This document shows positions 36,681 to 45,422 of a DNA stretch of 64,000 nt, one piece after another (within the stretch, counting starts at the first letter, position 1; each line of letters opens with the position of its first letter). The notes beneath the pieces were generated by a model. The model worked only from the letters and a program-made list of their open reading frames with translations. It ran no database searches and had not been told where the DNA came from. A program made the position numbers and the translations under genes. The stretch is from contig JAGQSC010000050.1 in assembly GCA_020439745.1 (NCBI GenBank), forward strand, positions 62,001-126,000, in the 5' to 3' direction. Source of the stretch: Acidobacteriota bacterium. GTDB lineage: Bacteria; Acidobacteriota; Holophagae; Acanthopleuribacterales; Acanthopleuribacteraceae.

Positions 36681-37411
36681 AACGCCGCACATTCTTAAAG
36701 TCAACGCTATTGGCCGCCTTGCCTGCTATGGGGTCGCCTCCAGACGCACGATTTCGCTTCACCTTGCTGCAACACGGTGAACACTGGTCTGATCGCGAGA
36801 GAGCGCTCAGACAACTGGCTTTCGAAATCCAGAATCGCTGCAATATTCCAATCGATCCAGATTTCGATAGCGTGCCCATAGAATCTGCGTTGGAAGCAGG
36901 ATCACCATTCTTCGTGCTCACGGGAAAAGGCCCCCTACCCGAGCTGTCAACCGCACAGGCCGACTCGTTGCGTATCGCACTCAATTCGGGTGGTTTTCTC
37001 CTAATCGACGACCAGTCTGCTTCAGGCGACAATCAGTTCATCACTTCAGCGGTAGCCGCCATGCACCGCGCGTTCCCAGAGGTTGAACCCGCAGTCCTGC
37101 CTTCTGATCATTCTATTTATCAGAGTTATTATCTGTTGAAGGAAGCTCGAGGACGAACCAACAAAGCCAACTACCTCACAGGTTGGAACTACGGCATTAG
37201 AACCATCGCCGCGTTTTCACACAACGACCTTCTTGGTGCGATGGAAGCAGATCGTATGGGTAGCTGGACGCACAACATGGAAATCGGAGGCGGCTTCCGC
37301 CGGGAGCTTTGCTTTCGGTTGGGTATCAACATCACCTACTATGTCTTAACCGTAAATTACAAGAAAGATCGCGCCTTTCCGCCTGTGATTGAAAGAAGGC
37401 GGCGCCTATGA
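36677..37411 (+). CDS. DUF4159 domain exported protein
   Basis: About 244 residues, starting with a Tat-like leader (KRRTFLKSTLLAALPAM). The remainder matches the DUF4159 pattern: FRFTLLQHGEHWSDR, LRIALNSGGFLLIDDQ, PEVEPAVLPSDHSIYQSYY and the Arg-rich close GGFRRELCFRLGINITYYVLT. DUF4159 is a GATase-related fold of unknown function found next to MoxR/BatA genes. Start (36677) and end (37411) both overlap neighbours by 4 nt (ATGA), so translation is coupled on both sides. Confidence 0.78.
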   Translation: MKRRTFLKSTLLAALPAMGSPPDARFRFTLLQHGEHWSDRERALRQLAFEIQNRCNIPIDPDFDSVPIESALEAGSPFFVLTGKGPLPELSTAQADSLRIALNSGGFLLIDDQSASGDNQFITSAVAAMHRAFPEVEPAVLPSDHSIYQSYYLLKEARGRTNKANYLTGWNYGIRTIAAFSHNDLLGAMEADRMGSWTHNMEIGGGFRRELCFRLGINITYYVLTVNYKKDRAFPPVIERRRRL

Positions 37412-39618
37412 CCCATTTCGAATACCAAACGCTCGGCTCGCTTTGGCTGGAAGTGCTGCTGTTGATCGTATGTCTCGCCGCCTGGGGATATGCTGTGTGG
37501 TCCACGCGATTCCAGCGTCCCGGCGTTCGGATCGTCGTGTGTACGTTGCGTACGATGATTCTGACAGCCTGTTACGTGTTGCTACATCACCCAACCTGGA
37601 TCCATCAGGAGAGTCGCCCAACTGAAACCAAGATTGCCCTGCTCACAGATCGATCAGGCAGTATGCAATCACTGGATGGAACCGATAAATCCAGATATCA
37701 AAGAGCCATCAAATCACAATCCATATTTCAATCGGATGAGGTCAAAGTCGATCGCTACGAGTTTGACCAGGTCGCCTATGGACCCATTCACCACGAATCA
37801 AGCACACTCGTAGTCAACGGTAATAAGACGGACATCTACCAGTCCGTGACGCAGTTGCTCAACCAGACATCCGACCTCAAAGGCATGGTCTTATTCTCAG
37901 ACGGACACGACTTGGGACGCATCACCACCATGAGCCTGGACGAGACGAAAGCGTGGTTGACCCGCCTAGACGCGCCGCCCATCAATGCCGTTCTGGTAGG
38001 TGAGGCGCAAAAGGGTGCCGAAATAGCCATTCATTCGTTGGAAGCCCCTGCTTTCTCTTTTGTCCGAGCACCGCTCCGCATTCGTGCCACGATCATGGTG
38101 CGAGAGATCGACCCCCCGCCTGCGCAAATCCAGCTGATGGAGGCAGATAAGATCGTTCAAGTCAAAGATGTACAAATTGACAGCCAGGGATTTGGCACCG
38201 TCGACTTTGAGTTTTATCCAGAGACTGTAGGCGAGCACCTGTACACCGTTTACGTACCGCCGGACACACGAGAATCCAATCAAATCAATAACAGCCAGCA
38301 CATTTTGGTGCAGATTGGACGCGACAAGATCAGTGTGCTGCACATCGCGGGCTCCATTACTTGGGATTTGAACGGGTTGCGATCCATGTTTGAGCGCAAC
38401 GATCAGGTGGATCTGACCGCCTTTTACATCATGAGGACCCGCGAACACGTACTGCACGGAATTGATGGTCGCAACATAAACCCTGAAGAAATGGCACTGG
38501 TTCCCTTCCCGACCGAGGAAATCTTCGACCGGCAACTGTATGGATTTGACGTGATCATATTTCAGGATTTTGATGCGGGTAACTACTTCAGCGACTCCTA
38601 CCAAGCGCGAAGGTTACTGACCAAAATCCGCAACTTCATTGAGCAGCATCACGGTGGCCTGATTGTAGTCGGCGGACCGCGCATGGCGGGTGGTCCCTCG
38701 TTGGGTCTCAGTCCCCTGGCTGAATGCTTACCCATATCACCACCCACCTACCGCAGTCCTTATCGCGACGAGTCGGTTACTGCCAAAATATCCAAACAGA
38801 GCGCGAACCATCCACTTCTCCAATATTTCAATACGGACGAGAACCCCATCAATGGCTACATGGAGAAAGTGACCTTGAATCCACAGGCTATGCCATTACT
38901 GAGTGCCCCTGATGGCACACCACTTTTTGCGACCCTAGAAAAAGGGACTGGACGCGTCGCCTTTCTCAACACTTCCAACAGCTTCCAGTGGTTACGAGGC
39001 GGATTGGCCGAGGGCAAAACAGGCGATACATACTATGCCTTTTGGGATCAACTACTGCGATGGTCGACCCAAGACCCGTCACTGCAGCAAGTGAAAATGA
39101 TCGCCAACAAGTCCACCGACAGACCATTAGATCTCGACGTAGAGATACTCCTTCGTGACCGGCATTTCAAGCCCCAACCCAACGCTGGGGTGACGGTGCT
39201 GTTATCGGGGATTGGCAACGAGTCAACTTATGAGTCACGTGTGGTGACCAGTACTTCGGGACAGGCCCAGGCAAAAATGTCTGTCGTCGCGCCCGGCTAT
39301 TATTCGTTATCGTTAGTCGAGAAACCATGGGCTGAAATGTGTCAACGACAAATCGTGTTCCTCGGCGGATCGCAGGATGAGTTTCGGAATCAGGAACCCG
39401 TGGCCGAAACATTGGAACGTCTTGCCAGCCTATCAGGCGGCTCGTTCTCCACGCATGCGGATTTGACGTTGGATGACATGCGTTGGCAGGCAAACGACGA
39501 AAAACAAATCACGGAAGTACGCCGTTTAAAACTCAGAAACTGGATTTGGAACCTCCCAATCCTTATGATTATTGCAGGTCTTGAATGGTACTTGCGCCGT
39601 TCAAGTCATTTGGCCTAG
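37408..39618 (+). CDS. Membrane protein with vWA and glutamine-amidotransferase-like domains
   Basis: A 736-residue protein: two N-terminal transmembrane helices (about 12-32 and 42-58), a vWA domain with an intact metal site (LTDRSGSMQS, about 80-89), two Ig-like regions, a GATase-like region containing LIVVGGPRMAGGPSLG, and a C-terminal helix (IWNLPILMIIAGLEWYL). It lacks a catalytic Cys-His pair in the GATase-like region as far as I can see, so it is probably structural. The topology places the bulk in the periplasm. ATGA overlap with the DUF4159 gene. Confidence 0.75.
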   Translation: MTHFEYQTLGSLWLEVLLLIVCLAAWGYAVWSTRFQRPGVRIVVCTLRTMILTACYVLLHHPTWIHQESRPTETKIALLTDRSGSMQSLDGTDKSRYQRAIKSQSIFQSDEVKVDRYEFDQVAYGPIHHESSTLVVNGNKTDIYQSVTQLLNQTSDLKGMVLFSDGHDLGRITTMSLDETKAWLTRLDAPPINAVLVGEAQKGAEIAIHSLEAPAFSFVRAPLRIRATIMVREIDPPPAQIQLMEADKIVQVKDVQIDSQGFGTVDFEFYPETVGEHLYTVYVPPDTRESNQINNSQHILVQIGRDKISVLHIAGSITWDLNGLRSMFERNDQVDLTAFYIMRTREHVLHGIDGRNINPEEMALVPFPTEEIFDRQLYGFDVIIFQDFDAGNYFSDSYQARRLLTKIRNFIEQHHGGLIVVGGPRMAGGPSLGLSPLAECLPISPPTYRSPYRDESVTAKISKQSANHPLLQYFNTDENPINGYMEKVTLNPQAMPLLSAPDGTPLFATLEKGTGRVAFLNTSNSFQWLRGGLAEGKTGDTYYAFWDQLLRWSTQDPSLQQVKMIANKSTDRPLDLDVEILLRDRHFKPQPNAGVTVLLSGIGNESTYESRVVTSTSGQAQAKMSVVAPGYYSLSLVEKPWAEMCQRQIVFLGGSQDEFRNQEPVAETLERLASLSGGSFSTHADLTLDDMRWQANDEKQITEVRRLKLRNWIWNLPILMIIAGLEWYLRRSSHLA

Positions 39619-39625
39619 GACTACC

Positions 39626-42600
39626 ATGAGCGAACTCAACGCAATCTTGTTGCACTGGGGAAACCAGATTTGGCGGCGCCAAACCGCCAGGACCATCATG
39701 CAGGCCATTGCCATTTCGTCGGCGGCTTTGTTTCTGTACCTATGCGCCGTCCTTCTAGTTACCCGCATGCCGTTGTCCTGGCCAGTGGCTGTCTTTATGC
39801 CCGCACTTGTTTGGGCGATGGCATTCCTGCTCATTGTGCGCAATTGGTATCGGCTAAGGCAACCTCGTTCCGTCGCTGTAATCCTTGAACGCGAAAACGA
39901 CGATCTGGATCTCAAGATACGCACTGCAATGGACCTTATGTCGCACCGGTCGGATTGTGATCCAAGCAAGATAGCCGCTGAATACACAGGTACCATCACA
40001 AGTCGCGTGATGGCATGTCCGCCTCAAAAGAGTCCCATCACGGCAGTAGGTAGCTTGGCCATTGCGGCGACCCTATCGCTTTATGGTCTGTGGTGGTGGA
40101 AAGGAGATCACCTTTCTCGCAAGACATCCCAGCCACTGATTGCTTTCAGCGAGGACAGCATTGTTTTCGAAGGCGGTTCCATTACGATCTTCGAACCCGA
40201 CTACACCAACATACCGGGTCGTACCTTGCCGCTAACTCATGGACAATACCAAGCCTATCCCGGAAGTCGCGTTCGATTTGTCGTCAATGATTCGCGACCC
40301 TTGAATCGCGTCTGGTACAGCCAGAATGAAACCGAACTCAAACCGATTGACACCGAACATACCGGTCAGTTTACCCATGAGTTTCTGTTGTTGGAACCGG
40401 TTGTGTACCATTTCTACCTGGACGATCACAAACGCGGCGGAAAGACACAACCCTTTGAGTTCAAAACCAAACGCGATACGGAACCCGAAATCCAGCTAAA
40501 GAGCCACACGCCACCTGGTCCCATCAACGCATTGGACCCGCTTTATTTGGACGGCATTGTCAAGGATGATTTTGGCATTGCCAAGCTGGAAGCAATTGTG
40601 ACCTGGGAAGACGGCGAAAAACGATTGAGCCTCCAGATACCGAACAATCAACGCACACACTTCATTAGCAAAAACCGCTGGAGTATTTCTGATCTGGTCC
40701 CCGAGAATGCTACCGCATTCACCTTGATGCTGGAAGCCACGGACAACAACCCCATCAACGGTCCTGGGGTAGGCCAATCGGAGGCACTCCACTTTGAGCT
40801 GGAAAGTCCCGATCGCAAACACGATGAACTTATGGAAATGGCGCGTCAACTGTTGGACCGCATGACTCATGTTCTCGGCGATAACCTGGACACCGTACTC
40901 GCCAGTGTCCACGACAGAACGCGTATGGAACAGGCTCAGAGTATGTCGGACCAGATCCAGTCGGGACTGTTTCAAGCACAGAGTCTGACGAATGCCATCA
41001 TTAGTTTGATGCGAGAGGACCCCTACATCACGGGACTCGATCACGACTTCATTCGCGAATTCAACAACGGGCTGATACGCACGTTTCGACAGCGCATCGA
41101 GATAGGGCAGGCTTACGCCTTGCAGTCCCGCATCAGGCGCCAGATCAACTCGCCCTCGGATATTGGTCGATTACACCAACAGGAAGAAGTGAAGTTGGAA
41201 CAATTGACATACGATCTTCTCCTGCAATTGAAGATGTGGGCGCTGATGGAAATGCAACGAGACCAGGAATCCATCGAACAGGCACTCGATCAGATCTCTC
41301 AACTGCTTGAAAACAGTGAGAATATGACGGCAGATGAGCTTGAGCAAGAGCTGCAAAAAATGCTTGATCAACTGATGGCAGAGCTGCAGGAAATGATGGC
41401 CAGTGCGGCTCAAGAGATGGACACAACCCTCCAAGAGTTCATGAACCAAGAGGGATTGCAGATGCAACAGGACCAAATGGAACAGCTCAAACAGGAGATG
41501 ATGGAAGCCTTGCGAAATGGCGACATGGAACGCGTCAAGGAACTCATGGAACAGTTCCGTCAAATGATGATGAACGCGATGTCAAGCATGCAGCAGGCCA
41601 TGGGCGAGATGTCTCCTGAAATGCAACAAATGATGGCTGACATGCGAGAAATGATGGGTCTCTTGAAAGAAATGAAAATGCAAGAGGAACAGCTACAAGC
41701 ACAAACACAAGCCCTTCGTAGTGACATCGATGAGAAGCTTGGTGGCAATCAAACCGAAATGTCAGAAGCCGAGCAGCAACAACAGCAGGACGCCATGGCG
41801 CGGATCCGCGAAATACTCACTCAACTCCACGAAAAACTGGTGGATTATCAGAACGAAGAGACCACCAAGCGCATCCTGGATCAAATTAAGGACTTGCGCA
41901 TACGTGCTGAATCCGAAGATCTGACGAAAGATGAACGTGAGAAGCTGGAAGCGCGCATTCGAAACGCGGAACGCACACTCGACTTCATCATGCGCGACGC
42001 TTTGGACCAACTGCAAGATGCCACGTTAAAAAGCCTTGATACCACGGAACGCATGGCTGATCTTTTGAAACAGGGTGAGCTGACTCAAAGCTTGGATGTG
42101 GGCTTTCAGTTGGAGAACAAACTTTTGCAGGGCGAACGATTGTCCGAACGCGGTGTATCTGACGAGGTTCAAAGTCAGGCTCGTCCCCGAGAATCTTTCG
42201 CGGAAGCACGGGAAGAGCTGTACAAGGTCATGGAAGCACTGCAAAACGTCAAACAGAATGCCGAACAACGTCGTAAGCAGCAGATGCTGCAAACCAACGA
42301 GACCCGGCAACAGGAATTGGCCCGAAAACAAGAATCTATCAGGCAGATGATTGATGAATTCAAGGACAGAGTCGAAGACAGCCTTGGTGGCTCTCAGGCC
42401 ATGGAACGGTTGGACCGCATTGGTCTTTCCATGAAGAATGCTGAACGAAAGCTGGATGGGTCCAGTATTGATGGCGGCTTGTATCACGAAGGCGAGGCGT
42501 TGCGTCAGATCGGCGAAATGATGGAACAAATGCAACAATCCATGCAGCCGGGGCAGATGCGACCCCAATTTATGCCCGGCATGAGTGGGCGTAACGAGTC

Positions 42601-42763
42601 GCTGCGCGGCGATCCGGTGGGCGACGTGTACATCCCTGAATCTGAGCGCGTGTTACGAGATGACCAATTAAGGGATCTGATACAACGTCAATTACAGAAG
42701 AATTTCCCCGACAACTACGGAAAGGAGATCAAACAGTATTATGAAACGCTCATGGATCAATAG
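39626..42763 (+). CDS. DUF4175-like membrane protein with long Met/Gln-rich coiled coil
   Basis: About 1045 residues. Two helices at about 23-75 and a third near 135-152 anchor it. An Ig-like domain follows (YTNIPGRTLPLTHG, then AYPGSRVRFVVN). From about 540 to the end the chain is a periplasmic coiled coil very rich in Gln, Met and Glu (blocks such as LMAELQEMMASAAQEMD and QQMMADMREMMGLLKEMKM). DUF4175 proteins occur in MoxR/BatA clusters of Alphaproteobacteria, Bacteroidetes and Planctomycetes; their function is unknown. ATG at 39626 follows TAGGACTACC. The end overlaps the next gene by 23 nt. Confidence 0.72.
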   Translation: MSELNAILLHWGNQIWRRQTARTIMQAIAISSAALFLYLCAVLLVTRMPLSWPVAVFMPALVWAMAFLLIVRNWYRLRQPRSVAVILERENDDLDLKIRTAMDLMSHRSDCDPSKIAAEYTGTITSRVMACPPQKSPITAVGSLAIAATLSLYGLWWWKGDHLSRKTSQPLIAFSEDSIVFEGGSITIFEPDYTNIPGRTLPLTHGQYQAYPGSRVRFVVNDSRPLNRVWYSQNETELKPIDTEHTGQFTHEFLLLEPVVYHFYLDDHKRGGKTQPFEFKTKRDTEPEIQLKSHTPPGPINALDPLYLDGIVKDDFGIAKLEAIVTWEDGEKRLSLQIPNNQRTHFISKNRWSISDLVPENATAFTLMLEATDNNPINGPGVGQSEALHFELESPDRKHDELMEMARQLLDRMTHVLGDNLDTVLASVHDRTRMEQAQSMSDQIQSGLFQAQSLTNAIISLMREDPYITGLDHDFIREFNNGLIRTFRQRIEIGQAYALQSRIRRQINSPSDIGRLHQQEEVKLEQLTYDLLLQLKMWALMEMQRDQESIEQALDQISQLLENSENMTADELEQELQKMLDQLMAELQEMMASAAQEMDTTLQEFMNQEGLQMQQDQMEQLKQEMMEALRNGDMERVKELMEQFRQMMMNAMSSMQQAMGEMSPEMQQMMADMREMMGLLKEMKMQEEQLQAQTQALRSDIDEKLGGNQTEMSEAEQQQQQDAMARIREILTQLHEKLVDYQNEETTKRILDQIKDLRIRAESEDLTKDEREKLEARIRNAERTLDFIMRDALDQLQDATLKSLDTTERMADLLKQGELTQSLDVGFQLENKLLQGERLSERGVSDEVQSQARPRESFAEAREELYKVMEALQNVKQNAEQRRKQQMLQTNETRQQELARKQESIRQMIDEFKDRVEDSLGGSQAMERLDRIGLSMKNAERKLDGSSIDGGLYHEGEALRQIGEMMEQMQQSMQPGQMRPQFMPGMSGRNESLRGDPVGDVYIPESERVLRDDQLRDLIQRQLQKNFPDNYGKEIKQYYETLMDQ

Positions 42764-44396
42764 ATCCTTACTGTTGGCTTGGGCGTTCATTGGCTGTTTG
42801 TCCCCTGCCCAGGATCGAGACACCATTCGTGAGGCTCTGCAACTGGAAATGGCTCGGGCAGTTGCTGGTAGTAAGCACGCGGAAGAATACCTGGAAATCC
42901 ACCGCTTGTTGCGTGCCTTTGAGCCCGACAAAGTCTTGCAACAACTCAATGATTCACAGATGTCCCCTAACCTGGTGGATCTGTTCAGAGGTTGGGCGTA
43001 CCATCAAAAGGGTGAATACCGGGAAGCGCTCCAATACTTCCACAGGCTTGACGAGCATGCTGACGAATTTGATGACTTCATGGCAAATCGACTCGTGGAG
43101 TTGCGCCGAGCAGACGAAGCCCTACTTTCCTTCAAGACCCTTGAAACTGATAATTTCTCCATCCGTTATCAAGAGGGACGCGACGAAGTCATGACTTGGT
43201 TCCTTCCTGTCGTCTTGGAAACGGCGCTCGAACGTCTTTCCGCTACGATGAAGTTTGAACCTAAGTCGAAGATCATCATCGAGTTGATGCCCGACTACGA
43301 ATTGTTTTCTTATGCGTCGGCATTAACCAAACAACAAATTGAGACCACTGGAACCGTAGCCCTTTGCGTGGAAAACCGAGTTGTGGTCTTGACACCCAGG
43401 CGAGTTGCCCTGGGTTATTACTGGCCGGATGTCATCTCTCATGAGTTCATTCACTACGTTATGACCAAGACAGGCGGTGAATTGATTCCGCTCTGGTTCC
43501 ACGAAGGAGTCGCCAAGTTCTTTGAGTCCACTTGGGAAACTAGTGTGGAGGTGAGTTTGGATCCGCGTCTGCAAGATAGTCTGGTGGATGCTTTTCGAGA
43601 AGATCTGTTCATTACTTTTGAGCAGATGCACCCCAGCTTCGCAGCGCTTCCCACACCCAAATTGGCACAGCTCGCGTATGCTCAGTCCGCATCCATGATT
43701 GAGTTTTTATGCGACCAAAGAGGAACCGACATCATTCCCAGCATGCTGCGATCGCTTGATTCTGACAACGCCATAGAAACCCAACTTCAAATCATGTTCG
43801 ATACAGACATCGATGGCTTCATTGCAACATGGCAAAATTGGGCCAAGGCTCGCGGGTACGTGAGCTCCGGACATCATGAAGCGGAGGGCGTCACACTTCT
43901 TGATGACGACTACACCGATCCTGGGCTAGGCCAACTGGACCAGGAAGACGAAGCGATCAAGAAGTATACGCGCCTGGGTGATTTACTTCTAGAGCGCAAC
44001 CGAACGGCGGCGGCTTTGAAGGAATATCGCAAGGCTTTGTCCGAAAAAGACGCACTCATGTCTCGTCAGATGATGCTGCGTCTTTTGATCTGCTACCAAC
44101 GACTGAATGAAGGTGAAGCCATATTGAAGTTGGTCGAAGAACAATCGGATCAATGGCGTTTGGATCCTACCCTACTGAAAGCCATGGCCGGCGCCTACTT
44201 GATGTTGGATAGATTGAATGAAGCCAAGGCGACCCTATTACAAGCGGTACGCGTCAATCCTTTCGACCCAAAGGTACACGAGCTACGACGCCAATTGGCT
44301 GAGCGACAGTCTGATCAGGCCACCCTTGATCAAATACAACAAATTATGGAGCGACTCGCACACCGCGGCGACGCCAAAGAACCCAGCAAGAGTTAA
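42741..44396 (+). CDS. Lipoprotein with HExxH peptidase (MA-like) domain and TPR repeats
   Basis: A 551-residue protein. A signal peptide ends in the lipobox FIGC (Cys19). A short TPR-like segment (GWAYHQKGEYREALQYFHRL) precedes a gluzincin-like domain with SHEFIHYV (His234, Glu235, His238) and the downstream FHEGVAKFFE (Glu255 as third ligand candidate). The C-terminal third holds further TPR units (LGDLLLERNRTAAALKEYRKAL; AGAYLMLDRLNEAKATLLQAV). It is likely a zinc peptidase displayed at the envelope; the substrate is unknown. It lies between the DUF4175 and MoxR genes, an uncommon insertion for this cluster type (recollection, not tested). Confidence 0.72.
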   Translation: MKRSWINRSLLLAWAFIGCLSPAQDRDTIREALQLEMARAVAGSKHAEEYLEIHRLLRAFEPDKVLQQLNDSQMSPNLVDLFRGWAYHQKGEYREALQYFHRLDEHADEFDDFMANRLVELRRADEALLSFKTLETDNFSIRYQEGRDEVMTWFLPVVLETALERLSATMKFEPKSKIIIELMPDYELFSYASALTKQQIETTGTVALCVENRVVVLTPRRVALGYYWPDVISHEFIHYVMTKTGGELIPLWFHEGVAKFFESTWETSVEVSLDPRLQDSLVDAFREDLFITFEQMHPSFAALPTPKLAQLAYAQSASMIEFLCDQRGTDIIPSMLRSLDSDNAIETQLQIMFDTDIDGFIATWQNWAKARGYVSSGHHEAEGVTLLDDDYTDPGLGQLDQEDEAIKKYTRLGDLLLERNRTAAALKEYRKALSEKDALMSRQMMLRLLICYQRLNEGEAILKLVEEQSDQWRLDPTLLKAMAGAYLMLDRLNEAKATLLQAVRVNPFDPKVHELRRQLAERQSDQATLDQIQQIMERLAHRGDAKEPSKS

Positions 44397-44414
44397 CATC
44401 CCGAAGGAGCAAAC

Positions 44415-45422
44415 ATGACTGTTGAAACCGCAGCACCCCAAGAATTGCGCGAGCACGTCGATGACGTGCACAACGCCTACAGCGATCTCAAACGAGAAAT
44501 CGCGAAAGCAGTAGTTGGACAGGAAGAGGTCGTGAACCTGATGATACTCTCCCTCATGACCAGCAGCCATTCCTTGCTCATGGGTGTCCCGGGACTTGCC
44601 AAAACACTGCTGGTTCACACACTTGCAGACGCTTCATCCCTGGATTTCACCCGGGTTCAATTCACGCCAGACATGATGCCAAGCGACCTGATCGGTACGG
44701 AAATCCTTCAGGAGGACCGCGCAACGGGTAGACGTGAATTCAAGTTCGTCAAAGGCCCACTGTTTACCAATCTCTTGTTGGCTGATGAAATCAACCGAAC
44801 AACGCCCAAGACCCAAGCTGCACTGTTGCAAAGCATGCAGGAACGGCAAGTTTCTGCTGCAGGTACCACCTATCATCTGGATCGACCTTATTTGGTATTT
44901 GCCACGCAAAACCCCATCGAGCAGGAAGGCACCTATCCCCTGCCTGAAGCTCAATTGGACCGCTTTCTTTTTCGAATCGACGTGCAATACCCCAAGCATC
45001 AACAAGAAGTTGAAATGGTCATGAATACCACATCCAGAGATGCTCAAAAGATCGAGCCCGTATATACCAAAGAACGCCTTTTGAAACATCAATCGCTGGT
45101 TCGGCAAATTCCAGTTTCTGAGACCATTGTTCAGTACGCAGTCACGTTGGTTCGCGGTACGCGACCCCATGAAGAAGGCAGTACTGATTTCGCCAATGAA
45201 AACATCCGCTGGGGTGCAGGTCCCAGGGCATCACAGTCTCTGATTCTGGCCGGAAAGGCGCGCGCCTTGTTGGATGGCCGGTTTACGGTTGAAAAGGAAG
45301 ACATTACTGCCTTAGCTGCGCCCATTCTAGTCCATCGCATCATGCCCACCTTCCAAGCTGAAGCTGAAGGCATTTCTTCGACACAAATCATTCAGGAAAC
45401 GTTGCGTACAACAAGAATCTGA
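44415..45422 (+). CDS. MoxR-family AAA+ ATPase
   Basis: A 335-residue MoxR protein: Walker A GVPGLAKTLL, Walker B LLLADEINRT, sensor 1 FATQNPIEQEGTYPLPEAQLDRF, and the C-terminal lid (LILAGKARALLDGR). MoxR ATPases act as chaperones for vWA proteins, here presumably the DUF58, BatA-like and vWA/GATase products. In most clusters the MoxR gene comes first; here it is seventh. It follows the lipoprotein gene by 18 nt with AAGGAGC as ribosome-binding site, and its stop overlaps the sigma-factor start as TGATG. Confidence 0.92.
   Translation: MTVETAAPQELREHVDDVHNAYSDLKREIAKAVVGQEEVVNLMILSLMTSSHSLLMGVPGLAKTLLVHTLADASSLDFTRVQFTPDMMPSDLIGTEILQEDRATGRREFKFVKGPLFTNLLLADEINRTTPKTQAALLQSMQERQVSAAGTTYHLDRPYLVFATQNPIEQEGTYPLPEAQLDRFLFRIDVQYPKHQQEVEMVMNTTSRDAQKIEPVYTKERLLKHQSLVRQIPVSETIVQYAVTLVRGTRPHEEGSTDFANENIRWGAGPRASQSLILAGKARALLDGRFTVEKEDITALAAPILVHRIMPTFQAEAEGISSTQIIQETLRTTRI

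Noticed and set aside
41145-41748. Antisense Leu/Phe-rich frames opposite the DUF4175 coiled coil
   Set aside because: They arise from the complement of Gln/Met/Glu codons in the other strand.
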